Shown: positions 6,860 through 13,220 of the stretch, in pieces
How the letters are laid out: each line of letters opens with the position of its first letter
Position numbering within the stretch: the stretch's first letter is position 1
Source of the DNA: Candidatus Bathyarchaeota archaeon
Lineage (GTDB): Archaea > Thermoproteota > Bathyarchaeia > Bathyarchaeales > UBA233
Direction: 5' to 3'
Assembly: GCA_029907045.1 (NCBI GenBank)
Contig: JARYMR010000032.1
Location: 1-13,220, forward strand
DNA length: 13,220 bases
Translations under genes and position numbers: made by a program
Notes under the pieces: model-generated
Told to the model about the DNA's origin: nothing
The model's database searches: none
Seen by the model: the letters and a program-made list of their open reading frames with translations, nothing else

Positions 6860-8044
6860 ATGCAACTTCAAGATTTTGAAAGAAAAGCAAAACAAGCGAT
6901 TTCGGAAGTAAAGGCAAAACAGCCTAAAGAAGTCATAATAGTTCATCACGATGACGCTGACGGCTTATGTTCAGCAGCAATAACAAAAAGGGCTTTAGAG
7001 CGGGAAGGACTGAAGTCTAAAACATTCTGTCTAGAAAAAGTTTACACAGAAGTCATCAAAGACTTACACTCAAAAGCTGGGCAAACAATTTTCTATGCGG
7101 ATATTGGCTCTTCGCATGCAGACATGATATCCGAATACAATAAGGGCAAAAACTTAACAATAATACTGGATCACCACGACCCAAAGCCAGCCAAAGACCC
7201 ACAAGTTTTTGATTTAAACCTTGAAAATTACGGGTTTAGAGGCGAAACAGATTTTTCTGGAGCTACATGCTGCTACTTATTCGCAAGAACATTAAACCAA
7301 ACCAACATGGATTTGGGTTATTTGGCTCTGGTTGGAAGTTGCGAGATTCCAGAAGGCTTCATGGGAATAAACAAGCTGGTGTTAGAAGAAGCCAGCAAAA
7401 ATGGAATAATTCAGCAAAAAGGCAAAGGCTTCGAAATAACCAAATTTAAAACACGTTTAGACGCCCTTTTCTCCAAGCTTCAGATTTTGGGCGCTGTGGG
7501 ATATTATGAGGGAGGCCCAGAAATTGGCGTAAACGCTTGCTTGGAAGGATTAAACCGTGAAGTTGAAGAAAAGATTAATGCATTGGAAAATAAACGTAAG
7601 GAGACTAACCGTCGCCTTTTGGGAAAGCTTTATCGTGAAAGGTTGAAGGAAACAGACCATATTCAATGGTTTGACGCTGGAGACATGTACTTTGGCATGG
7701 GTACAAAAGTTATTGGACAATTCTGCTCCTTCTTGGCTTACCAAACACGTTTAATAAACCCAAACAAATATATTTTTGGTTTCGTGAATGTGCCATCAGA
7801 AATTCCAGGTTGGGGAGAGCTAAAGGAAAAATTCGTTAAAGCTTCAGTTCGAGTGCCAAAAACTTTGCAATCTTTAATTGATGAGAGAAAGCTTCCAGGC
7901 GCAGTAAATCTTTTGGATAAGGCTTCTGAGGGTTTTGGCGTTGCTGATGGACACCGGTATGCCGCGAACGTCACAGTGCCAATTGATAAGAAACAAACAT
8001 TAATTGAAAACGCAGAAAAGCAATTAAATGAAGCTCATGTGTGA
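6860..8044 (+). CDS. DHH/DHHA1 family phosphoesterase (RecJ-like)
   Basis: A 394-aa putative manganese-dependent phosphoesterase or nuclease. DHH-domain motifs: HHDDADG at residues 29-35, Asp81 in YADIGSSH, and DHHDP at 104-108. The usual fourth motif, a Gly-Asp-type loop, reads LVGSCEIPEGFMGIN, with Glu instead of an obvious Asp. The C-terminal DHHA1 substrate-binding domain ends in FGVADGHRYAANVTVP, a variant of the usual GGGHxxAAG loop. A basic, probably coiled helix at about 232-262 (EVEEKINALENKRKETNRRL) links the domains. Members range from single-strand exonucleases and replisome-linked archaeal RecJ/GAN proteins to small-nucleotide phosphodiesterases, so the substrate cannot be assigned. 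The ATG at 6860 has an AGGGG ribosome site. It is 13 nt after the HTH-CBS gene and 4 nt before the dimethylargininase remnant. Confidence 0.87.
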   Translation: MQLQDFERKAKQAISEVKAKQPKEVIIVHHDDADGLCSAAITKRALEREGLKSKTFCLEKVYTEVIKDLHSKAGQTIFYADIGSSHADMISEYNKGKNLTIILDHHDPKPAKDPQVFDLNLENYGFRGETDFSGATCCYLFARTLNQTNMDLGYLALVGSCEIPEGFMGINKLVLEEASKNGIIQQKGKGFEITKFKTRLDALFSKLQILGAVGYYEGGPEIGVNACLEGLNREVEEKINALENKRKETNRRLLGKLYRERLKETDHIQWFDAGDMYFGMGTKVIGQFCSFLAYQTRLINPNKYIFGFVNVPSEIPGWGELKEKFVKASVRVPKTLQSLIDERKLPGAVNLLDKASEGFGVADGHRYAANVTVPIDKKQTLIENAEKQLNEAHV

Positions 8045-8048
8045 GCTT

Positions 8049-8345
8049 ATGGTTAAGTATGCCATTGTTCGACCAGTACCAAATTCTTATGACCATTGCG
8101 TTAGGACAAATGTCGAAAAAATAAATGTTGCCCTCGCAAAAAAGCAACATGCAGAATACTGTAAAACATTAGAGAGGCTTGGTTTGAAGCTTATTTGGGT
8201 TAAAGGTGATGATAAGCTTCCTGATAGCTGTTTCATTGAAGACGCCGGCGGGATTTTCTGTGAAAGAATTGGAAATGTCGGAATTTCGCAAGGGAGAAGG
8301 TGCCTTAACATGTTTCTCTATATTATTTTAAAATCCTGCCTTTAA
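8049..8345 (+). pseudogene. Dimethylargininase-like (amidinotransferase fold) remnant, truncated and frameshifted
   Basis: The first about 75 residues read as the N-terminus of a dimethylarginine dimethylaminohydrolase-like protein: MVKYAIVRPVPNSYDHCVRTN, then KKQHAEYCKTLERLGLKLIWV, then LPDSCFIEDAG, the conserved substrate-contact motif. Intact members run about 250-260 residues and carry an active-site His and a C-terminal catalytic Cys; both are absent here. Near 8286 the family's SRKGE motif appears in the +1 frame (RKGEGAL from 8287), so the ancestral frame is broken there, and either frame stops by 8331-8345 inside the 3' end of the convergent truD gene. An upstream in-frame ATG at 8028 exists, but 8049 gives the family-like start, 4 nt after the DHH stop. 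I infer a dead gene left by a deletion or rearrangement. A retained short protein cannot be excluded. Confidence 0.72.
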
Positions 8346-9701
8346 CAGATTGCGTGGTTTCATAATCTCTCTTAAGAGTACAGTTGCGTAAGAACCGCGA
8401 TGTAGCATAAAGCTTATTTTTGCCATGTTTTTGGATGGATTAGCTGCATCAGCGCAAACTTCTTTTAGTTGGAAATTGTTTAGCGGAGTTAAAGCGGTTC
8501 GCAGTTCCCCTCTTGGGCTTATTTCTGGCATTAAATTGATTTTAAAATTTTCAAAAGTTACGCCTTCCTCCTCTAAAATTTGTTTTTCAATTTCTCCTTG
8601 AACACCTTGGGAAGACTTCTGTTTGAAACCTATTAATGGAAGGGCTAACCGCGTTCTTCCAGCCTTTATTGCCTCATTAATTTCTGCATAAGTTTCGGTC
8701 CTCACAATTTTATACATCTGGAGTAATGGCACTCCAGAATGTTGCACACTAACAACGTAATCGCCTATTTCTGCCTGGTTTAATGAAAGCCCATTCAAAA
8801 TTCTTTTGCTGAGGAATTTGTTGAAAAGGTAGGCTTGATAAGCTTGAGGAAAAAGCTCTCGAAGTTTGATTGGCAAACGTCTAAAAGCACCCACGAAATC
8901 TTGTGGTTTTTCTGCCAAGTGCTTAAGCATTAAACGTTCATAATGCAACTGTTGGGGAAAGCTTTTCAATGCTCGATTAAAATCTTGTGTTTTTTTCAGT
9001 TGTTCTCGGGCTTTTTTGGATTCTGGATGTTCATAAGGGCTTGGTTTAGCCAAAAAAAGCATCACAGCTTTTTTGAAATTTCCTCTAACAAGGGCTTTTC
9101 CAACAATATGCGTTATGGGACGAACTGTGCCGAAGCGTTGGTGACCGAAAAAATTTGGAATCCCGCCAATAGCCTCAAGCTCTTCAATAATTTTCTCTAT
9201 ACGCTTTTTAATAGAGGATTTTGGGTGGTTTATGGCTCTGATGGTTATGTTAAAGCTGTTTTCTAATAGATAGTATGAGGAGAGTTTGTGGCGATAGCCT
9301 ATTGGGCGAATTTCTATATCTTTAACATTAACCTTTTGAACCTCATCAACTGATACACCATCAACAGTAATATATTGGGCGGTGATGGCTTTTGCATCCT
9401 TTATGCCCGCAAAATGAATATCACTTGAGCGTATGCCCAGTTGTCCAGCAATAGCTTCAACTGCTAGAAATGTATCCCAGTTTCGCTTAGCCAAAACACA
9501 TAAAAGATAATGTTTCCTCTCCAATGAAGAAACCAAAACTTTAGGCTTAACAAAACCCTTTACTTCCGCCTTTGCCCTATCAGCAAGAATTTCCTCGACA
9601 ACAAAATCCTCAACAAAATGCCGAATAACCCCACCAGTGCCCAAAGAACTTGTGGCATAAACTTCCATGCCTATAAGCTTCTCAAGTTTAGGAACAAACA
9701 A
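8328..9701 (-). CDS. truD: TruD family tRNA pseudouridine synthase
   Basis: A 457-aa archaeal TruD, which isomerises a uridine in tRNA to pseudouridine (U13 in the bacterial enzyme; archaeal and eukaryotic Pus7 relatives have wider targets). Catalytic Asp102 lies in FAGIKDAKA, followed by the second conserved block NFFGHQRFG at 183-191 and the TruD insertion domain (about 200-375). The N-terminal GGVIRHFVEDFVVEEI is the standard TruD opening. The start is TTG 9701, the only in-frame option between the upstream stop and the conserved residues; GAAGG eight bases upstream supports it. Pth2 ends 14 nt upstream, so the two are likely cotranscribed. The 3' end overlaps the dimethylargininase remnant by 18 bases on the other strand. 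The stop is TAA. Confidence 0.95.
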   Translation of the reverse strand: MFVPKLEKLIGMEVYATSSLGTGGVIRHFVEDFVVEEILADRAKAEVKGFVKPKVLVSSLERKHYLLCVLAKRNWDTFLAVEAIAGQLGIRSSDIHFAGIKDAKAITAQYITVDGVSVDEVQKVNVKDIEIRPIGYRHKLSSYYLLENSFNITIRAINHPKSSIKKRIEKIIEELEAIGGIPNFFGHQRFGTVRPITHIVGKALVRGNFKKAVMLFLAKPSPYEHPESKKAREQLKKTQDFNRALKSFPQQLHYERLMLKHLAEKPQDFVGAFRRLPIKLRELFPQAYQAYLFNKFLSKRILNGLSLNQAEIGDYVVSVQHSGVPLLQMYKIVRTETYAEINEAIKAGRTRLALPLIGFKQKSSQGVQGEIEKQILEEEGVTFENFKINLMPEISPRGELRTALTPLNNFQLKEVCADAANPSKNMAKISFMLHRGSYATVLLREIMKPRNLLKAGF

Positions 9702-9715
9702 ACCTTTCGCCTTCT

Positions 9716-10078
9716 TTAAAGAAGAGGAAGCTTACTCGTTAGTTTGTCAATAATTTCGGATGGAGCAGGACCAATACCTAAACATGTTATTGTTCCAGGT
9801 GGTACTTCGGTTAAACCTCTATCTATGATTAGTGCACATGGCAAAGCCAAAGTTTTCGCGTCTCTTTCCAACTCCAAAATTTCCTTTTCACTTTTAACTT
9901 TAACAACAATCTTGCATTGCCCTTCATCTATCCAAGCCCTCCACCATGCCTTATGATTTTTGCGAGCCTCTTCAGCGGCAGAAACTGCACCATGTCCAGC
10001 TTGGACTGCAATCTTACCTTTACTTAATTTTAAATCAGAACGAAAAACAATCACTTGCTTGTAACGAAATTCCGACAT
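9716..10078 (-). CDS. pth2: Peptidyl-tRNA hydrolase 2
   Basis: A 120-aa Pth2, the archaeal/eukaryotic peptidyl-tRNA hydrolase that frees tRNA from peptides dropped by stalled ribosomes. It is full length for the family and shows every landmark: VIVFRSDLKLSKGKIAVQ then AGHGA at about residues 9-31 (catalytic Lys, Gln and His surroundings), GQCKIVVKV in the middle, and RGLTEVPPGTITCLGIGPAP near the C-terminus. The ATG at 10078 has only a weak purine stretch upstream. Pth2 lies 41 nt after the reductase gene and 14 nt before truD, forming a tRNA-centred pair. Confidence 0.97.
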   Translation of the reverse strand: MSEFRYKQVIVFRSDLKLSKGKIAVQAGHGAVSAAEEARKNHKAWWRAWIDEGQCKIVVKVKSEKEILELERDAKTLALPCALIIDRGLTEVPPGTITCLGIGPAPSEIIDKLTSKLPLL

Positions 10079-10119
10079 GCCAATTCAACCGTTTACTTCT
10101 AGTTTGTCATTTTAAGATT

Positions 10120-11340
10120 TTAAGGATTTGTGGAGATATAAAGGAAAAAGAAGTATATGAGAGCTGGTAAAACTCGTAGATTTGGCAGAAGCTTTAAGAG
10201 GGTTTTTCCTTGAAAATCTATTTCTTCAACATTACTAAGAGCCTTGTTTAAATTCAGCCTTTCGCATAAACGGATGGCTTCGTCAAGCTTATCGTCAGAC
10301 AACACATTAAGCATCTTCCTAACTTTGAGCATAAACTTCACGTCGAAACCAAAATTTTCTTGGTAGCATTTCTGATACACACTTAGAAATTTTGAAGAAA
10401 AATCGTTTCTCTGCAAGGCTTCATATGCAACCTCAGCAGCAATCCTTGCGCATGAAAGCCCGAATATCAAACCGCCGCCAGTTGTGGGCTTAACTTGAGA
10501 AGCCGCATCACCGACAACCAAAAGACCGTTTGAATAGGTTTTTGGAATTGGTCCTCCAAGGGGTATGGGATGAAAGGTCATCTGCAAAATTTTTGCTTTA
10601 CGCAATTTTTTGGAGGCTATTGGATGTTTAAGCATAAACCGCTGCAGAAATTCTTTCGAATTTCCACATTTTGTGGCTAATCCAATTTTTGCTTTGTCGC
10701 CTTTTGGAATTAGCCATGCATAAAAACCAGGCGCATAATCATTGCCGAGAAAGACTTCAACGCTATCTTGTTTCACATTTTTAACGTTTTCAACTTCTGC
10801 ATGCACGCCATTGACAAGCATGCATCTATTGAAGGGTAAGAGGTTGGCTTGTCGTAAAATTTTTGAAGAAATTCCTTCGGCATCAACCACAATTTTGGCA
10901 AAAAATTTTTCAGCTTTCCCCATGCGGTTGACTTGTACTCCTTTTACATAGCCATCTTCAACAATTAAAGATTCAACATGAGAGTTTAGATGATAAAAAG
11001 CTCCTTCATTTTTTGCCATTTCAGCAATATAATTGTCAAAAAGAGAACGATTAACAACACATGTTATGGGCGAAGAAAAGCGGACAGAAAATTCGCCGCC
11101 CTTCGGCGAGTGAAAGGTAACTCCACAAAAAGCGTTTTCAACAATTTTTGCTGGAAGCGGGTATAAGCCTAAACGTTTTAAACCGTTAATTGCCACATGC
11201 CCTGGACAATGAATTGGAAAGCCAATCTGGGAGTGTTCTTCAAAAACTTTTACGTTAATTCCAAGTTTTGCAAGGTTTAGGGTTGTGAAGGAACCGCAAG
11301 GTCCGCCTCCAATGACTATGACATCTGCAAAGGTTTCCAT
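10120..11340 (-). CDS. Geranylgeranyl reductase family FAD-dependent oxidoreductase
   Basis: A 406-aa flavoprotein of the geranylgeranyl reductase family, which saturates isoprenoid chains of archaeal membrane lipids (digeranylgeranylglycerophospholipid reductase type). The N-terminal Rossmann motif VIVIGGGPCGSF (GGGPCG at 11-16) binds FAD. Cys45 in IHCPGHV matches the conserved active-site Cys region. YAWLIPKGDKAKIGLA at 207-222 is the YxW...G motif that contacts the isoprenoid. GDAASQVKPTTGGG at 277-290 is the second FAD motif. The last 20 residues are hydrophobic and aromatic, probably seating the protein on the membrane. The ATG at 11340 is the only start between an in-frame stop and the FAD motif; no clear Shine-Dalgarno is visible, so translation may depend on coupling. 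It lies 17 nt after the winged-helix gene. Exact lipid substrate is inferred. Confidence 0.92.
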   Translation of the reverse strand: METFADVIVIGGGPCGSFTTLNLAKLGINVKVFEEHSQIGFPIHCPGHVAINGLKRLGLYPLPAKIVENAFCGVTFHSPKGGEFSVRFSSPITCVVNRSLFDNYIAEMAKNEGAFYHLNSHVESLIVEDGYVKGVQVNRMGKAEKFFAKIVVDAEGISSKILRQANLLPFNRCMLVNGVHAEVENVKNVKQDSVEVFLGNDYAPGFYAWLIPKGDKAKIGLATKCGNSKEFLQRFMLKHPIASKKLRKAKILQMTFHPIPLGGPIPKTYSNGLLVVGDAASQVKPTTGGGLIFGLSCARIAAEVAYEALQRNDFSSKFLSVYQKCYQENFGFDVKFMLKVRKMLNVLSDDKLDEAIRLCERLNLNKALSNVEEIDFQGKTLLKLLPNLRVLPALIYFFFLYISTNP

Positions 11341-11357
11341 GAGTATACATTAAATGC

Positions 11358-11585
11358 TTATGTTATAAGTTCAACCCTTCTTTTTCCACGAACCATAGAA
11401 GTTGTCCGTATTTTTCCAGCAACCTCCAAACGCATAAGAAACTCGTTAAAATCCTTAAAGCCCAAATCCTTAAACTCCTCACTCAACACTTCAAAGAGTT
11501 CCGTATCCGTCATAGCACCTTTCTTTTTTATGACTTCTAACAAAAAGTAGTAAGCTGGATGCGTCTTCCAAGTTTTAACTGGCAA
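11358..11585 (-). CDS. Small winged-helix protein
   Basis: A 75-aa basic protein with a compact winged-helix layout: helix 1 HPAYYFLLEVIKKKG, helix 2 TDTELFEVLSEEF, a likely recognition helix DFNEFLMRLEVAGKI, then a two-strand basic wing TTSMVRGKRRVELI. It could bind nucleic acid or serve as a protein adaptor; no family name is certain. The start is TTG 11585, with GGAG nine bases upstream; that site overlaps the TAG stop of cdc48, which suggests coupled translation. It sits between cdc48 and the reductase with gaps of 12 and 17 nt, so all are likely on one mRNA. The stop is TAA. Confidence 0.82.
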   Translation of the reverse strand: MPVKTWKTHPAYYFLLEVIKKKGAMTDTELFEVLSEEFKDLGFKDFNEFLMRLEVAGKIRTTSMVRGKRRVELIT

Positions 11586-11597
11586 ACTTAAGCACTC

Positions 11598-13220
11598 CTA
11601 AGCGACTGGTGTTGCTGGTTTTTGAACTTGTCTCACTTGTTGCATGAAGCCTTTGTACCACTTTTCCATGTCAGGCGTTATTGAAGGACCAATCCTTTTC
11701 ATGGCTTCTTGAAAATCAGCCAGCGTAACCTCTTTGGCGTTTACATCTCTTCTTAAGGCATGCATAGCTGCTTCTCTGCAAAGGGCTTCAATATCGGCGC
11801 CAGAATAGTTCTTTGTTATGGCAGCTAACTGTTCTAGGTTTACATCTTTGGCTAATGGCATGTTTCTTGTGTGAATCTTAAATATTTGGAGCCGAGTTTT
11901 TTCGTCGGGTTCTGGCACATATATCAGCCTGTCAAATCTTCCAGGTCGAAGTACTGCAGGGTCAATAATGTCTGGTCTGTTTGTAGCTGCTATAACAACA
12001 ACATCCTCTAGAGTTAGAATTCCATCCATTTCAGTTAACAGTTGGCTGATGACTCGCTCTGTTACACCGCTGTCTGCAAAACCCAAACCCCTCCGAGGCA
12101 CAAGCGAATCCATCTCATCGAAAAATATTACGGCAGGGGCTGCCATTCTGGCTTTTCTGAAAACTTCCCTTATGGCTTTTTCAGATTCGCCAACCCATTT
12201 TGAAAAAACTTCTGGACCCTTAATTGTAATGAAGTTGGCTTCGCTTTCCGTTGCTACAGCCCTAGCCAACAAAGTCTTACCACAACCTGGCGGTCCATAC
12301 AGAAGTATGCCCTTTGGAGGTTTTATTCCAAGTCTCTTGAAAATTTCAGGATTCTTTAGTGGCCATTCTACTGCTTCCTTAAGTTCTTGTTTAACTTCTT
12401 CTAGTCCGCCGATGTCGTCCCAGTGGATTGTCGGAACTTCTATGTAGACTTCGCGCATGGCTGTGGGCGTCACTTCTTTGTAGGCGTTTATGAAGTCTTC
12501 CATTTTCACTTCCATTTTTTCTAAAACGCTTGGTGGTATGCGCTCTTCTTCAAGGTTTATTTGAGGCAAGTATCGGCGGAGGGCTTTCATGGCTGTTTCT
12601 CTACATAAGGCTGCGAGGTCTGCGCCCGTGTATCCATGAGTTATTTCAGAAAGCTTCTTAAGGTCAACATCTTCTGCCAAAGGCATTCCGCGAGTGTGAA
12701 TTTGCAGGATTTCATATCTTCCACGCTTGTCTGGGACACCTATCTCAATTTCTCTATCAAATCTGCCTGGTCTGCGAAGGGCTGGGTCTAGGGCTCCTGG
12801 TCTGTTAGTTGCACCAATAACTATAACGTTTCCTCTTCCCGATAAACCGTCCATTAGGGCTAAGAGTTGCGCGACAACACGCCTTTCAACTTCGCCGGTA
12901 ACTTCTTCCCGTTTGGGCGCTATAGCATCAAGCTCGTCAATAAATATTATGCTTGGAGCGTTCTGCTGCGCTTGCTGGAAAATTTCTCTAAGTCTGGCTT
13001 CAGATTCGCCATAAAATTTGCTCATTATTTCAGGTCCATTTATGGAGAAGAAATTCGCTTCAGATTCATTAGCAACAGCCCTAGCCAACAAAGTCTTACC
13101 ACAACCTGGCGGTCCGTGAAGCAATACTCCTTTTGGGGGTTCTATTCCAAGCCTTTGGAAAAGTTCTGGATGCCTCAATGGAAGCTCAACCATTTCCCTT
13201 ACCCTTTGGATTTCCTCTTG
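11598..13220 (-). CDS. cdc48: Cdc48/VCP-type AAA+ ATPase, 5' end outside the window
   Basis: The last 540 residues of a double-AAA+ unfoldase, which forms hexamers, extracts and unfolds proteins, and feeds the archaeal proteasome. The frame is open to the window edge: codons at 13194-13220 (QEEIQRVRE) precede the apparent ATG at 13191-13193, so that ATG is internal. D1 has Walker A GPPGCGKT, Walker [13 protein letters not shown] and the RRPGRFDRE arginine-finger region. D2 repeats [20 protein letters not shown] and [11 protein letters not shown]. The about 200-residue N-domain must lie upstream. The tail ends QKPATPVA and lacks a C-terminal HbYX motif that would dock on the proteasome. The TAG stop overlaps the ribosome site of the next gene. 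It heads the array continuing to truD. Confidence 0.95.
   Translation of the reverse strand, partial: QEEIQRVREMVELPLRHPELFQRLGIEPPKGVLLHGPPGCGKTLLARAVANESEANFFSINGPEIMSKFYGESEARLREIFQQAQQNAPSIIFIDELDAIAPKREEVTGEVERRVVAQLLALMDGLSGRGNVIVIGATNRPGALDPALRRPGRFDREIEIGVPDKRGRYEILQIHTRGMPLAEDVDLKKLSEITHGYTGADLAALCRETAMKALRRYLPQINLEEERIPPSVLEKMEVKMEDFINAYKEVTPTAMREVYIEVPTIHWDDIGGLEEVKQELKEAVEWPLKNPEIFKRLGIKPPKGILLYGPPGCGKTLLARAVATESEANFITIKGPEVFSKWVGESEKAIREVFRKARMAAPAVIFFDEMDSLVPRRGLGFADSGVTERVISQLLTEMDGILTLEDVVVIAATNRPDIIDPAVLRPGRFDRLIYVPEPDEKTRLQIFKIHTRNMPLAKDVNLEQLAAITKNYSGADIEALCREAAMHALRRDVNAKEVTLADFQEAMKRIGPSITPDMEKWYKGFMQQVRQVQKPATPVA
12256..12296 (-). repeat. 41-bp exact intragenic repeat, D2 copy
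   Basis: These 41 bases are identical to 13075-13115 and encode [13 protein letters not shown] plus two bases of Val in the D2 Walker A region. Identity stops abruptly at both ends, where shared residues use different codons. The copies are 819 bp (273 codons) apart in the same frame. Confidence 0.9.
13075..13115 (-). repeat. 41-bp exact intragenic repeat, D1 copy
   Basis: This is the partner of 12256-12296, covering the D1 Walker A motif and the helix after it. All synonymous positions in 13 complete codons agree between D1 and D2, including the Leu, Ala and Arg choices. Confidence 0.9.

Noticed and set aside
11968..12447. 159-aa open frame on the plus strand, with a similar one at 12727-13014
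   Set aside because: Both are antisense shadows of the two Cdc48 cassettes; their mutual similarity only mirrors the duplicated AAA domains.
13191..13193. ATG at 13193 as the cdc48 start
   Set aside because: The frame continues to the window edge with conserved AAA linker residues, and a genuine Cdc48 needs an N-domain before D1.
1..13220. General recoding of TAG as pyrrolysine
   Set aside because: Cdc48, AdoMet synthetase, the aminopeptidase and the DUF4443-like gene end in TAG at family-appropriate positions; after the synthetase and the aminopeptidase a second stop follows within 12 codons.
1..13220. CRISPR array, insertion sequence, integrase site or defence island
   Set aside because: No spaced direct repeats, transposase motifs, terminal inverted repeats or tRNA-end duplications are visible; gene content is core metabolism.

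Overview
This 13.2-kb window is gene-dense archaeal chromosome. The evidence is the set of archaeal-type information and lipid genes: archaeal S-adenosylmethionine synthetase, TruD with the archaeal N-terminal signature, Pth2, a geranylgeranyl reductase family flavoprotein, a Cdc48/VCP-type double AAA+ ATPase and a GPN-loop GTPase. TATA-like elements sit about 50 nt upstream of several starts, and many starts have Shine-Dalgarno sites. The DNA is AT-rich. The mix of small winged-helix proteins, an HTH-CBS protein and an apparent DUF4443 protein suggests the TACK/Thermoproteota side, possibly Bathyarchaeia. That placement is inference, not demonstrated. I see no phage, insertion sequence, CRISPR array, tRNA or rRNA, and no gene-free stretch over about 110 bases.

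Layout. (1) 1-2368, plus strand: the 3' end of a PHP-domain phosphoesterase gene with an in-frame amber codon at 33-35, a secreted and membrane-anchored transglutaminase-like protein with an Ig-like domain, and a GPN-loop GTPase. (2) 2365-6214, minus strand: S-adenosylmethionine synthetase is read first, then an M29-like aminopeptidase, an unknown 88-aa protein, a Glu/Gln-rich two-helix membrane protein, and a winged-helix/DUF4443-like protein whose stop overlaps that of the GTPase. (3) 6313-8345, plus strand: an HTH-CBS protein diverges from the AdoMet synthetase and is followed by a DHH/DHHA1 phosphoesterase and a decayed dimethylargininase-like gene. (4) 13220-8328, minus strand: Cdc48 (5' end outside the window), a 75-aa winged helix, the geranylgeranyl reductase, Pth2 and TruD in one closely spaced array.

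Themes. Most genes are core housekeeping: tRNA modification and peptidyl-tRNA rescue, protein unfolding, isoprenoid lipid saturation and AdoMet synthesis. The points most worth a second look are the shared AdoMet synthetase/HTH-CBS promoter, where a CBS ligand sensor may control AdoMet supply; two broken genes (PHP and dimethylargininase-like); and a 41-bp exact repeat joining the two AAA cassettes of Cdc48, which looks like gene conversion. I did not find a convincing new defence or mobile system. Four genes end in TAG, most with another stop soon after where I checked, so wholesale recoding of TAG is unlikely.
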